NCBI GenBank assembly: GCA_029560805.1 | Contig: JAKQKE010000114.1 | Span: 20,667-84,666 of the forward strand | DNA: 64,000 nt | DNA from: Spirochaetota bacterium | GTDB lineage: Bacteria > Spirochaetota > Spirochaetia > Treponematales > UBA12059 | Direction: 5' to 3' | Shown here: positions 42,808 through 51,760 of the stretch, in pieces | Position numbering within the stretch: the first letter of the stretch is position 1 | Layout: each line of letters opens with the position of its first letter | Translations under genes and position numbers: made by a program | Notes under the pieces: model-generated | Seen by the model: the letters and a program-made list of their open reading frames with translations, nothing else | Told to the model about the DNA's origin: nothing | Database searches by the model: none

Positions 42808-44448
42808 CTACCCCAGGAACGGATAGCGCCAGTCGACCGATGGCGCGAAATTCTCCTTTATCGTGCGCGGGCTCGTCCACCGGACCAGGTTCAGGAACGA
42901 GCCGGCCTTGTCGTTCGTTCCGGAGCCACGGGCGCCTCCGAAGGGCTGCCTACCGACGACCGCGCCCGTGGGCTTGTCGTTGATGTAGAAGTTGCCGGCG
43001 GCGTGCCTGAGCGCGCGCGTCGCTTCCATGATGGCGTGCCTATCCGAGGCGAACACCGCGCCGGTCAGCGCGTAGGGCGAGGTCGTATCGACTAGCTCGT
43101 ACGCGGCGGCCATGTCGGAGTCGTCGTAGGCGTACGCGGTCAGCACCGGCCCGAATACCTCGTTGGCCATCGTCTCGGAGCGCGGGTCGTCGCTGACGAT
43201 CAGAGTCGGATCGATGAAGAAGCCCTGGCTCTTGTCGTAGCCGCCGCCCGCGGCTATACGGCAGGCGGGATTGGCCTTGGCGCGGTCGATGAAACCGGCG
43301 ATCGTATCGAAGGCCGCCTCGTCGATCACGGCGTTGACGAAGTTCGCGTGGTCGGTCGGCGGGCCGACGCGTAGCGAGGCGATCTCCGCCGCCAGCCGTT
43401 CGATAAAGCGCCCGGCTATCGAGCGGGGCAGGTAGAGCCGCGAGGCCGCTGAGCACTTCTGGCCCTGGTACTCGAAGGCTCCCCGAACGCAGGCCGTGAC
43501 GGCCGCGTCGAGGTCGGCGTCGGGATGAACGAAGATGAAATCCTTGCCGCCGGTCTCGCCGACCAGGCGCGGGTACGAGGCGTAGATGGATAGGTTGTCG
43601 GCGATGCCTTTCCAGAGGCTGTTGAACACGGCCGTGGAGCCGGTAAAGTGAAGCCCCGCCAGGCCCGGCCTTGACAGCACCCCGGCGCTGATCGCCCTGG
43701 CCGAGCCCGGCAGAAAGTTGATCACGCCGTCGGGCAGCCCGGCCGCCTTGTACAGGCGCAGGAGTTGCCAATTGGACAGCACCGAGCTCGAGGCCGGCTT
43801 CCAGACCACGGTATTGCCCATCAGGGCCGGCGCCGACGGGAGGTTCGCGGCGATGGCCGTGAAGTTGAACGGCGTGACGGCGTAGACGAAGCCGTCCAGC
43901 GGCCGGTAGTCGCTCAGGTTGCGTTCGCCCGGACCGGAGCGCGGCTGCTCGGCGTAGAGCCGCTCGGCCAGGGCCGGGTTGATACGGAAGAAGTCGGCGG
44001 TCTCGCAGGTCGAGTCAATCTCAGCTTGGTAGGCGTTCTTGGACTGGCCAAGCATCGTCGACGCGTTGAGCGCCTTCCACCAGCCGGCGGAGATCAGGTC
44101 GGCAGCCTTGCGGAATACCGCCGCCCGCTCCTGGAACGGCGTCTCGGACCACTCCCGGTAGGCCACGGCGGCGGCCTCGGCCGCCGCGATCGCCTCGGCC
44201 TCGCCGGCCTCGTGGTAGCGGCCGAGTACGAGCGAGCGGTCGTGCGGCGCCCGGATCTCCTTGATCCGCCCCGTGCGGACTTCCTTGCCGCCGATGACGA
44301 GGGGAATCTCGATAGGATTCGCGGCCATGGCCTTGAGCTCGGTGTCGATGGCCGAGCGCTCGAGGGAACCGGGAGCGTACGAACGCACCGGCTCGTTGGG
44401 AGGCAAGCCCGGGGAGGGCTCGCTTCCGTACATAAGAGAATCGTACAT
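42808..44448 (-). CDS. pruA: 1-pyrroline-5-carboxylate dehydrogenase
   Basis: 546 residues. NAD-dependent aldehyde dehydrogenase that oxidises glutamate semialdehyde to glutamate, second step of proline (and ornithine) breakdown. Blocks: IEIPLVIGGKEVRTGRIKEI, YAVTPFNFTAIAANLPSAPA, RLVGETGGKDFIFVHPDADL (catalytic Glu), FEYQGQKCSAASRLYLPRSI (catalytic Cys), and the C-terminal GAVVGRQPFGGARGSGTNDK. Length matches the stand-alone P5CDH type (about 540) found in eukaryotes and some bacteria. The ATG at 44448 is six bases after AAGGAG. No proline dehydrogenase gene lies nearby. Confidence 0.93.
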   Translation of the reverse strand: MYDSLMYGSEPSPGLPPNEPVRSYAPGSLERSAIDTELKAMAANPIEIPLVIGGKEVRTGRIKEIRAPHDRSLVLGRYHEAGEAEAIAAAEAAAVAYREWSETPFQERAAVFRKAADLISAGWWKALNASTMLGQSKNAYQAEIDSTCETADFFRINPALAERLYAEQPRSGPGERNLSDYRPLDGFVYAVTPFNFTAIAANLPSAPALMGNTVVWKPASSSVLSNWQLLRLYKAAGLPDGVINFLPGSARAISAGVLSRPGLAGLHFTGSTAVFNSLWKGIADNLSIYASYPRLVGETGGKDFIFVHPDADLDAAVTACVRGAFEYQGQKCSAASRLYLPRSIAGRFIERLAAEIASLRVGPPTDHANFVNAVIDEAAFDTIAGFIDRAKANPACRIAAGGGYDKSQGFFIDPTLIVSDDPRSETMANEVFGPVLTAYAYDDSDMAAAYELVDTTSPYALTGAVFASDRHAIMEATRALRHAAGNFYINDKPTGAVVGRQPFGGARGSGTNDKAGSFLNLVRWTSPRTIKENFAPSVDWRYPFLG

Positions 44449-44784
44449 GCCATACTCCTTTCCAAATAGCGGGAGGTCGATCCCTTTCGGACTCGGCCCG
44501 TCGGCTCCGGGCCGTGGCGCGGGCGGCTTGCCCGGCTGTAGGCTATCGGAGCTCGAAGCATGGTTCTGTAAAAGACCTTCAGCGCTCGCCGTGGCGATAA
44601 TCGCCATCGGGCTGCCATGTCTGGCCGCGGCGCCCCCGCCGACGGCGGGGCGGTTCGATGCGGTACGTCGGCCATACCGACGAGCCAGCTTCGTATACCG
44701 ACTGATATATCAATATACTGCTTATTGATCAGAGCGCCTAGCGGAGCCGTACGAACCGGCAAGCGCCGCAACTCCCGGCGAGCG
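44449..44784. other. Gene-free region upstream of pruA
   Basis: About 335 bases with no credible gene. It holds an AT-rich patch at 44690-44735 with the palindrome TGATATATCA and overlapping TATATTGATATATC on the minus strand, plausible as a regulated promoter, but no clean -35/-10 pair at 17 bases is seen. The part nearest pruA is GC-rich. Confidence 0.5.
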
Positions 44785-46758
44785 CTACCTGGCGGCGGCC
44801 AGTTCCCGTTCGGCCGCCGCGATCAACGGCTCCGCCGACAGCTCGGAGCCGGTAGCCTCTCGCAGCCACTGATTCGGCGCCAGACGGCCGAGCCTGCACA
44901 TGCGGCTCATCTCCGGGCCTATCGGCTTGCCGGCCATTGCGGCCTCGATCTGGAAGGCGACGAGATGACCGAGCGGGTAATCGGGCAGGTACATCGACAG
45001 CTCGACCATGTGCGAGTACGTGCCGAGGATCAGCGCGTCCTTAAGGCCGTAGGCCGGGGCGAAGTAGCGGTTCCAGACCGAACGCGCAATCGCCATCGTC
45101 GCCTCGCGGAGGTCGCGGGCCGTGCAGTCGGGATGGGCGTACATCCAGCGCCAGACCTCCATGTCGACGAGACCGACGCCCGCTATCTCGCAGGTACTCC
45201 AGTAGTCGCCAAGGGCCGAGGGCGACGATGGAGCCCCCTCGAGGCCGAGCAACATGCGGTCGCGGGCCTGGAACACGAACGCGAAGGCCTCGGTGAACGC
45301 GTTATTGGGCACCCCGGCCAGGAAATACTCGTCGACGCCGTGCAGGGACAGCACCTGCTCCACGTTGTGGCCGAGCTCGTGGCACGCGATGTTGTAGCCC
45401 TTGTAGTCCATGCCGGTGGCCGGCACCCGGGTGCGCAGGCGGACGGAGTCGGAGCGCTTGGCCGCCGGCATGGCGTGTCCCGAGCCGCGCGACTGGTCGA
45501 CCTCGATGCGCTCGGACAGCCAGCGGGCCAGGTCGGCGTCGAAACCGAGCGCGCCGAGGATGCGCGGGATATCCGCCTTGAAGGCCTTCGCGTCGGGATA
45601 ACGCGCCCGCGTGATAGCGTCGAGGGCGGCCTCGTCGGGCGATGAGTCGTCGCCGAAGCCCTTGTACCAGGCGTCGAAGGCCTCGAGGGGGCGGCCGAGG
45701 CGACGACGGAGCTCGTCCGCCGCCCTGCCGAACAGCGGCGCCGACAGCGCGTCGACGAATAAGCGCTCGACCTGGCGCTCGGGTATCTCGCGCTCGACAC
45801 CAAACTTGCGGGCGATGAGGGTCGGCGTCTCGGGGCACCACTGGTCGACGCCGCGCTCGGCCCGGAAGATGGCGAGCAGGCGATCGTAGCGCCCATCGCC
45901 CTCGCGCTCGGGATTGGCCCTGGAACCGTCGGCGGTATGTGCCTCGCCGGAGAACGGGTCCCAGGTCAGCTCGCGCGAGTCGACGAAGGCCCGCGGGATC
46001 GCGCCTTCGACGACGCGCTCCATCGCCTTGTACAGGAGCCGCTGGCCGGGCAGGCCCGCCGGATCGGCGTACAGCGCCTTGATCTCATCGCGCACGTTCC
46101 AGTGCATCAGGAGGCGCTTATCCGCCGGGAAGCTATATGCCGGGGAGCCGGCGGCTCCGGACGCGTCCCTGAGCCTCGACGGGTACAGGTAGTAGCCGGC
46201 GATATAGGTCTCGGCCTCGGCCGCAGTGGCGGCGAGCCGCTGCGAAGCCTCCGACGGCACGCGGTCCAAGAACTGGTCTCCGAGCCTGGCCTCGGCCCAT
46301 TGATGCCGGGTCCACGAAGGTCCATCGCGCAGCTTACGGTCGAGATCCTTGTACGGGAAGTTCAGGTGAATGACGAAGGCGAGCTTGTTGCCGTAGAAGT
46401 CGTCGCTGAAATGGGCGTAGGGCGACCATTCCGCAAGGATCGCGTCCACCGGCAGGACCGGCCCCCGGTCGACGTGGACGCCCCAGGAGAAGGTCCTGGA
46501 CAGGGCGAGGGCCGAGCCGTACAGCTCCTCGAGGACCGACTCGAGCCTCAGGAACAACGCGTCGCGCTCGGCGTCCGTAGCGCAGAACTGCCGCAGGCAG
46601 AACGCCTCGAGGTCGGTCTGCGTGCCGTCCTCATCGCGCCAGAGGGGCGCCGCGCAGCGTACGCCCTCGAGCGCCCGCTCCCTGCAACCATCGCCTCGTT
46701 CGGCCGCAATCCTGTCCGCTATACGCTCAATGACCGCGTCGCTCATCGCCATACTCAT
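44785..46758 (-). CDS. M3-like zinc metallopeptidase
   Basis: 657 residues. The zinc site is NIACHELGHNVEQV (H460, E461, H464) with a likely third ligand Glu near 490 in NNAFTEAFAFVFQ, the gluzincin layout of M3/oligoendopeptidase enzymes. The rest of the protein is long and helical with little matching sequence; SPAYSFPADKRLLMHW and YLPDYPLGHLVAFQIEAAMA (the latter like the substrate-binding helix of M3/M32 enzymes) are notable. No signal peptide, so it is a cytoplasmic peptidase, consistent with peptide import by Opp. GGAGG lies six bases before the ATG. A distinct branch of the family rather than PepF or Dcp. Confidence 0.78.
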   Translation of the reverse strand: MSMAMSDAVIERIADRIAAERGDGCRERALEGVRCAAPLWRDEDGTQTDLEAFCLRQFCATDAERDALFLRLESVLEELYGSALALSRTFSWGVHVDRGPVLPVDAILAEWSPYAHFSDDFYGNKLAFVIHLNFPYKDLDRKLRDGPSWTRHQWAEARLGDQFLDRVPSEASQRLAATAAEAETYIAGYYLYPSRLRDASGAAGSPAYSFPADKRLLMHWNVRDEIKALYADPAGLPGQRLLYKAMERVVEGAIPRAFVDSRELTWDPFSGEAHTADGSRANPEREGDGRYDRLLAIFRAERGVDQWCPETPTLIARKFGVEREIPERQVERLFVDALSAPLFGRAADELRRRLGRPLEAFDAWYKGFGDDSSPDEAALDAITRARYPDAKAFKADIPRILGALGFDADLARWLSERIEVDQSRGSGHAMPAAKRSDSVRLRTRVPATGMDYKGYNIACHELGHNVEQVLSLHGVDEYFLAGVPNNAFTEAFAFVFQARDRMLLGLEGAPSSPSALGDYWSTCEIAGVGLVDMEVWRWMYAHPDCTARDLREATMAIARSVWNRYFAPAYGLKDALILGTYSHMVELSMYLPDYPLGHLVAFQIEAAMAGKPIGPEMSRMCRLGRLAPNQWLREATGSELSAEPLIAAAERELAAAR

Positions 46759-46891
46759 CGTCGACCTCCTGGCACCGGCCCTATCCTATACCGGAGGCGG
46801 CCAGCGGGCAAGCGACGGCCCGCTGGATACTTCGGGTCCGGTACGGTATTCTTTTCTTAATTAATGATCGATAGCACGGAGGAACGCCAGC

Positions 46892-48883
46892 ATGCCCCGC
46901 ACTGAGAAAACGCGCATCTACCTACTAGCCTGCGTCATCGCCTCGATGACGCTTTTAGGCGCCACACCCGAGCCGCCGTTCGAACCGCTCGAGCACATCC
47001 CCGCGGGGGCCGTCGCGGTGGCCAGCGTCGGCGACCTGACGTCGCTCCTGAGCAACTCGATAGGCTTCATGCGGAACGCCGGTCTCGGGAGCGAAGCCGC
47101 CGAGCTATCGACGCTCATAGACGGCGCGCTGCATCCAGAAGGCGCCGATTCCACGGACGCGGCCGCCCTGTTCAAGGCGATCGACCCCGGCAGGCGCGTC
47201 GTGGCGGCCGTCTATCTATCCGAAGGCGATAGCGGGGCCGCGGTGCTACTCTTCCTGCCGCTACGATCGTCCCTAAACGACGAGGTTCGCCTCGCGATCG
47301 AACGGGCCGCGAGGGCCCTGAGCGGAGAAGACCAGCCTCCGAGCATCGCCGTCGACTACCCGGGCTATGCCGCGATCCGCTTCGACGGCGTCGCTATTCC
47401 CGCCTATGGCTCCGGATCGACGATGAGGCTCGGGTCGCTCAAGGCGCAGGCGCCGTCCAGCCTGGCCGTCTGGGTCGACCCGTCGGCCATAGCCACTCTG
47501 CTCGAGTCGATGCCCGGCGGGCTCGGCGCCATGTTCGGGGGATCGTCCGATTACGACGATTATGACGATTACGACGATTACGACGACTACGATTACGACG
47601 ACGACGGCATCGACAACGCAGGCATCGACAACGCAGGCATCGACAACACGGGAATCGACAACACGGGCATCGACAACACGGGCATCGACAACGCAGGCGA
47701 CGGGGCCGAGGACTACGCCGAGGACTACGCGTGGGACGAGCCGGGCCAGGTCGACACTCTAGGAGCGTACGACGACCTGGCGGCGCTCGGCGCTAACGGC
47801 CCGCTCGACGACGTGCCGGGGGCGATAGGCGAGGCGCTGAAGGCGGGCCTGGAAGAGCTGACCGGACTCTCGCTTGCGTTGACCGTCCAGCCCGACCGGG
47901 CCTGGCTCCGCTTCGGCGTGGAGCTGGCCGCCGGCGGAACGCTGGCCGAGCTAGCCGAGGCCGCGTCCTCGGGCGACCGCTCCCTACCCTACCTGAGCTA
48001 CTGCGACGCCGATGCGCTCATATCCTTCGCGTGGTCGGCCCCGTACGATTGGAGCCTGCCGCTGCTCGAGGGGCTCTACGCGCTGATCCTGCCCGACGGC
48101 TCGTTCGCCGACGACGCGATCGCGGCGGCCAAGGCCTACGCCGCGGCGAGCGGCCTGAATGGCGGGATGTCGATATCCCTGGCACCGTCGGCCGAACTGG
48201 TTCGGGCTGTCCGGACGAACGCCGACCTGGACGACGCCGAGGCGCTCGAGCTGGTGTCGCGCGGCCTCGGGCTGTCGGTCTCCGGGGCGATGGAGCTACG
48301 CGACAGGCAGGCTTTCCGCGACGCCGCGGCCGAGGCCTTCGGCGCCATAGCCGCGCCCGAGTACGCGGAACTGATGGAAGCGTCCGGGCTTTCGATGTCG
48401 GTGGACCGCGGCGTCGGCGTGGCCTCGGGCATGCCCTACGACGCCTACCGCTACGAGTTCACCCCGACGGAGGCCGAGGAGGCCGATTCGGGCGAGGCCA
48501 TGGCGATGAGGCTGATCGGGAGGCTGATGGCCCCGGTCATGGTCTATCGCGATGACAAGGCCTTCATCGGCCTGGGGGATCCCAAGGCCGTGGCCTCCGG
48601 GATAGCCAAAGACGGCGCCGCGAGCCCGCTACGCGCGGACAAGGCGTTCAAGGCGCTCAGGGCGGGAGCCTCGGCCGAGGCGCGGGCCCTGACCTACGTA
48701 TCGACGAGGAATCTGGCTAGGCTGATACTGCGCCTGATGCCGGACGACCAGGAGCCGCTCGGCTTCAACGCGGCCAACCTATCCGGCCTGCTCATGTGGT
48801 TGGACGCGACGCCCGCCACGCTCGGCTTCGGCCTGGGACTCGGCGCCGAGGACGTCAAGGCCGCCGTCGCGATAGCGAACTGA
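46892..48883 (+). CDS. Exported protein of unknown function with an acidic repeat linker
   Basis: 663 residues, not recognised. A signal peptide (IYLLACVIASMTLLGATPEP) leads to EPLEHIPAGAVAVASVGDLT, resembling DUF3352-type exported proteins that begin with an 'IPADT' segment. Residues about 220-238 are Asp/Tyr repeats (DDY units), 239-268 are six GIDN(A/T) pentapeptides, then Asp/Glu-rich. The C-terminal half repeats the N-terminal style (GMSISLAPSAELVRAVRTNA, SGLSMSVDRGVGVASGMPYD), suggesting two similar globular halves joined by the acidic linker. AGGAGG-like GGAGGAA site before the ATG. The linker may bind calcium. Convergent with potD. Confidence 0.75.
   Translation: MPRTEKTRIYLLACVIASMTLLGATPEPPFEPLEHIPAGAVAVASVGDLTSLLSNSIGFMRNAGLGSEAAELSTLIDGALHPEGADSTDAAALFKAIDPGRRVVAAVYLSEGDSGAAVLLFLPLRSSLNDEVRLAIERAARALSGEDQPPSIAVDYPGYAAIRFDGVAIPAYGSGSTMRLGSLKAQAPSSLAVWVDPSAIATLLESMPGGLGAMFGGSSDYDDYDDYDDYDDYDYDDDGIDNAGIDNAGIDNTGIDNTGIDNTGIDNAGDGAEDYAEDYAWDEPGQVDTLGAYDDLAALGANGPLDDVPGAIGEALKAGLEELTGLSLALTVQPDRAWLRFGVELAAGGTLAELAEAASSGDRSLPYLSYCDADALISFAWSAPYDWSLPLLEGLYALILPDGSFADDAIAAAKAYAAASGLNGGMSISLAPSAELVRAVRTNADLDDAEALELVSRGLGLSVSGAMELRDRQAFRDAAAEAFGAIAAPEYAELMEASGLSMSVDRGVGVASGMPYDAYRYEFTPTEAEEADSGEAMAMRLIGRLMAPVMVYRDDKAFIGLGDPKAVASGIAKDGAASPLRADKAFKALRAGASAEARALTYVSTRNLARLILRLMPDDQEPLGFNAANLSGLLMWLDATPATLGFGLGLGAEDVKAAVAIAN
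47549..47695 (+). repeat. In-frame coding microsatellites (Asp/Tyr and GIDN repeats)
   Basis: 47549-47605 codes DYDDYDDYDDYDDYDYDDD from 9-base units close to GATTACGAC. 47606-47695 is six 15-base units (GGC ATC GAC AAC plus GCA or ACG) coding GIDNA/GIDNT. All units are multiples of three, so copy-number changes would alter linker length without breaking the frame. Confidence 0.95.
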
Positions 48884-48902
48884 GTCCGCGAAGATGGACG
48901 AA

Positions 48903-48992
48903 GAGGATACGAGTCCAAGAGTCGGGCAAGAGGAGGAGAGAGAGTAGATCAGCGAATCCCCCTCTCTCTCCTCTCGCGTATCTCGTATCCTC
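48903..48992. terminator. Long inverted repeat between convergent genes, possible bidirectional terminator
   Basis: Outer arms GAGGATACGAG (48903-48913) and CTCGTATCCTC (48982-48992), inner arms GAGGAGAGAGAG (48933-48944) and CTCTCTCTCCTC (48962-48973), all perfect, with a 17-base loop. It lies between the ends of the repeat-protein gene and potD. No T-tract on either side. Confidence 0.75.
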
Positions 48993-49021
48993 CAGTTCTC
49001 TATGCCTGGCTTGAACGACGA

Positions 49022-50053
49022 TCAGTTGCCTACGCGGATACGGCGCCAGGCGTCGTTGTATAGCTTGAGCGCCTCGCGGCCGAGGTCTTCCTTGAACTCG
49101 CCGCGGGCCAGGTCGTCGAAGTCGTAGTTCGGCTCGACTTTCATCAGGGCGCGGGCCGGCACGTTCGGCGAGGGCAGCATCAGGTAGTCGGCGACGCGCG
49201 CGGCGACGTCGGGCCTGAGCATGTAGTCGATGAACGCGTAGGCCCGCTCGACGTTCTTGGCGCCCCTAAGCACGCAGAAGCTGTCCATGTACATCGGCAT
49301 GCCCTCCTTCGGGAAGAAGAAGTCGACCTCGGCGCGCCTGGCCTCCGGGTACTCGATGAACACGTTCTCGGCGTAGCCCTGCACTACCCAGAACTCGCCG
49401 GAGGCGAAGCTCTTGGCGAAGGACTCGGCGTCGAACTTGACCAGGTTCGGCTTCCAGCGCTCGACGACGCGGCGGGCCTCCTCGATATGGGCCGGGTCGG
49501 GGTCGTTGACCGAGTAGCCCAGGGACTTGAGCGCCGCTCCGAGCACCTCGCGCATGTCGTCGAGCATGGTCATGCGGCCGCCAAGGTCCGATCGGTCGAA
49601 GACGCTCCAGCTATGCTCGTAGCCGGAAACCTTGGTCCGGTTCACCGAGACGCCAGCCGCGGCCATCATGAAAGGCACGCTGTACCGGTTGCCCGGGTCG
49701 AAGCCGATGCGCGCAACCGCCGCGGGGTCCAGGTTGCCGTAGTTGGCCAGCCTGGAGGTATCGATGGGCTCGAGCAGCCCCTCGGCTATCATGATCGACA
49801 CGTAGTCGCCGGAGGGCACGACGATGTCGTAGCCGTCGCCGCCGCCGACTATCTTGTTGTACATCTCCTCGTTCGAGGCGTACGAGTCGACTATAACCTG
49901 TATACCCGTCTCCTTCGAGAAGTCCTCGATGACGTCCTCGGGTATATAGTAGATCCAGTTGAACAGGTACAGCTTCTCGGAGGAGCCGCCGCAGGCGGAC
50001 GCTACCAGGCCTATCGTCGCGGCGAACGCCGCGATCATCAATCGCTTCATCAT
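49022..50053 (-). CDS. potD: Spermidine/putrescine-binding lipoprotein
   Basis: 343 residues. Polyamine-binding protein. Lipoprotein signal MMKRLMIAAFAATIGLVASA then Cys. The mature part opens KLYLFNWIYYIPEDVIEDFS, and EEMYNKIVGGGDGYDIVVPS is the PotD/PotF signature; WVVQGYAENVFIEYPEARR lies in the binding cleft region. The start was set at 50053 (MMKR) because GGAGG is eight bases away; an earlier ATG is only two bases from it. Last gene of potABCD, with the operon running right to left. Whether it prefers spermidine or putrescine is not clear. Confidence 0.93.
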   Translation of the reverse strand: MMKRLMIAAFAATIGLVASACGGSSEKLYLFNWIYYIPEDVIEDFSKETGIQVIVDSYASNEEMYNKIVGGGDGYDIVVPSGDYVSIMIAEGLLEPIDTSRLANYGNLDPAAVARIGFDPGNRYSVPFMMAAAGVSVNRTKVSGYEHSWSVFDRSDLGGRMTMLDDMREVLGAALKSLGYSVNDPDPAHIEEARRVVERWKPNLVKFDAESFAKSFASGEFWVVQGYAENVFIEYPEARRAEVDFFFPKEGMPMYMDSFCVLRGAKNVERAYAFIDYMLRPDVAARVADYLMLPSPNVPARALMKVEPNYDFDDLARGEFKEDLGREALKLYNDAWRRIRVGN

Positions 50054-50084
50054 CGTCATTGCCTCCAATCGACGGACGGACGGC

Positions 50085-50879
50085 CTACTTGGCCGCGATG
50101 TACTTGAGGAAATTGCGCGTGGACCAGGTCAGGAGCACGGTGCCGAGGATCATCACGACCGACAGCGCGTTGATCACCGGTGACACGCCGAAGCGTATCG
50201 CCGAGTACACGTAGAGGGGTAGCGTTGTCGCTCCTGGGCCGGTTACGAAGAACGTGATAACGAAGTCCTCGAGCGATAGAGTGACCGCGGTCAGGAAGCC
50301 TGAAATGATGCCCGGCGCCGAGATCGGTAGGATCACGCGGAGCAAGGTCTGGCCGTCGCTCGCGCCCAGGTCGCGCGCCGCCTCGATGATCGAGAAGTCG
50401 AACTCCTCGAGCCTGGCGAGCACGAGCAGGAACACGAAGGGCAGGTTGAACGACACGTGCGCCACGAAGACCGTGAACAGGGAAAGGCGCAGGCCGATGC
50501 CCGAGAAAAAGACCAGGAGCGACACGCCGATGATGATCTCCGGCAGGATCATCGGCATGAAGGTCAGCGTCCGCAGGTACTTCCGCAGGCGGAAACGGTA
50601 CCAGTTGACCGCCACCGCGCCGAGCGTGCCTATGACGGTGGCGACGAAGGCCGAGGCCAGCGCCACGACCGCGCTATTGCCGAAGGCGCGCCACAGCTGC
50701 GGCGAGTCGGTGAACAGCTTGACGTACCACTTGACCGAGAAGCCGGTCCAGGCGCCGGACTTGGACTCATTGAACGAGTACAGCACCAGCACGAGGAGGG
50801 GCAGGCTCAGGAACACGATCGTACCGACGAACACGCTCCGCGAGAAGCTCGAGCGCTTCCGCGCCGCGGGGCGGCTCAT
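50085..50879 (-). CDS. potC: Spermidine/putrescine ABC transporter permease
   Basis: 264 residues. Second channel subunit of the polyamine importer. Six membrane helices, first FVGTIVFLSLPLLVLVLYSF, then the family stretch YSFNESKSGAWTGFSVKWYV. Coupling loop [20 protein letters not shown] with the E-A-A-x-D-L-G motif. The ATG overlaps the potB stop by four bases. 31 bases separate it from potD, where the potD ribosome site lies. Confidence 0.95.
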   Translation of the reverse strand: MSRPAARKRSSFSRSVFVGTIVFLSLPLLVLVLYSFNESKSGAWTGFSVKWYVKLFTDSPQLWRAFGNSAVVALASAFVATVIGTLGAVAVNWYRFRLRKYLRTLTFMPMILPEIIIGVSLLVFFSGIGLRLSLFTVFVAHVSFNLPFVFLLVLARLEEFDFSIIEAARDLGASDGQTLLRVILPISAPGIISGFLTAVTLSLEDFVITFFVTGPGATTLPLYVYSAIRFGVSPVINALSVVMILGTVLLTWSTRNFLKYIAAK

Positions 50880-51760
50880 CGGGCGCCCCCGAACGCCGGC
50901 TCCGGCTCGGCTTTCGCCTCCCGGGCGCCGCCGAGCGTGGAGGCGCCGTTGGCCCGCAGGAGCAGGAGCACGCCTATCGTCGTCACCAGCGTGATGACGA
51001 GGGAGATCGCCGAGGCGAGCGGCCAGTCCCGGCTCTTGGTCAGCTCGTCGGCTATCAGGTTACCGAGCATGTACGACTCGGTGCCGCCGACGAGGAGCGG
51101 CACCGCGTAAGCGCCGAAGATGGGGATGAAGGTGAATAGGAAGGCCGTGAGTATCCCGCCCTTGACGTTCGGCAGTAGCACCCTGGTGATCGCGCCTAGC
51201 TTGGACGCCCCCAGGTCTCGGGCCGCCTCGAGCAGCGAGAAGTCGAACTTGTCTATCGTCGAGTACAGGGGCAGGATCGCATACGGCAGGTAGGTATAGA
51301 CGAGCACCAGCATCACGGCGCCGCGGTTGTACAGGAACTGCACGCTCTCGTCCACGAGGCCGAGCGCGAGGAGGATGTCGTTCAAGAAGCCCTCGTTGCC
51401 GAGTATCGCTATCCAGGCGTAGATGCGGATCAGGAAGTTGGTCCAGAACGGTATCATCACGAGCATCAGGAGCAAGGTCTGGCGCTCGCTCCTGGCCATG
51501 TAGTAGCCGCAGGGCAGGGCGATGAGCAGCGTTATGGCCGTGGCGCCGATCGCGACGAGTATCGTGTTCAGCGTGACCTTGGCGAAGGTCGGGTTGGCTA
51601 TCGCGCGGTACGCGTCCAGGGTCGGCTTCCACTCGACGCCGCCGCGGACGCCTGGAGTCAGGAAGCTGTAGGCGACGATGATGGCGAGCGGCGCGAGGAA
51701 GAACACGGTCAGCCAGATCGTCGACGGGGCCGCGTACAGGCCGCCGGGCTCGCGCCTCAT
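50876..51760 (-). CDS. potB: Spermidine/putrescine ABC transporter permease
   Basis: 294 residues. First channel subunit. [20 protein letters not shown] is the first helix; the coupling loop reads [20 protein letters not shown]. The C-terminal tail after the last helix is long, Ala/Glu-rich and probably loose. The ATG at 51760 overlaps the potA stop in an ATGA junction, which rules out the longer frame to 51808. Translation should therefore depend partly on ribosomes finishing potA, which matters because potA carries an early amber codon. Confidence 0.95.
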   Translation of the reverse strand: MRREPGGLYAAPSTIWLTVFFLAPLAIIVAYSFLTPGVRGGVEWKPTLDAYRAIANPTFAKVTLNTILVAIGATAITLLIALPCGYYMARSERQTLLLMLVMIPFWTNFLIRIYAWIAILGNEGFLNDILLALGLVDESVQFLYNRGAVMLVLVYTYLPYAILPLYSTIDKFDFSLLEAARDLGASKLGAITRVLLPNVKGGILTAFLFTFIPIFGAYAVPLLVGGTESYMLGNLIADELTKSRDWPLASAISLVITLVTTIGVLLLLRANGASTLGGAREAKAEPEPAFGGAR

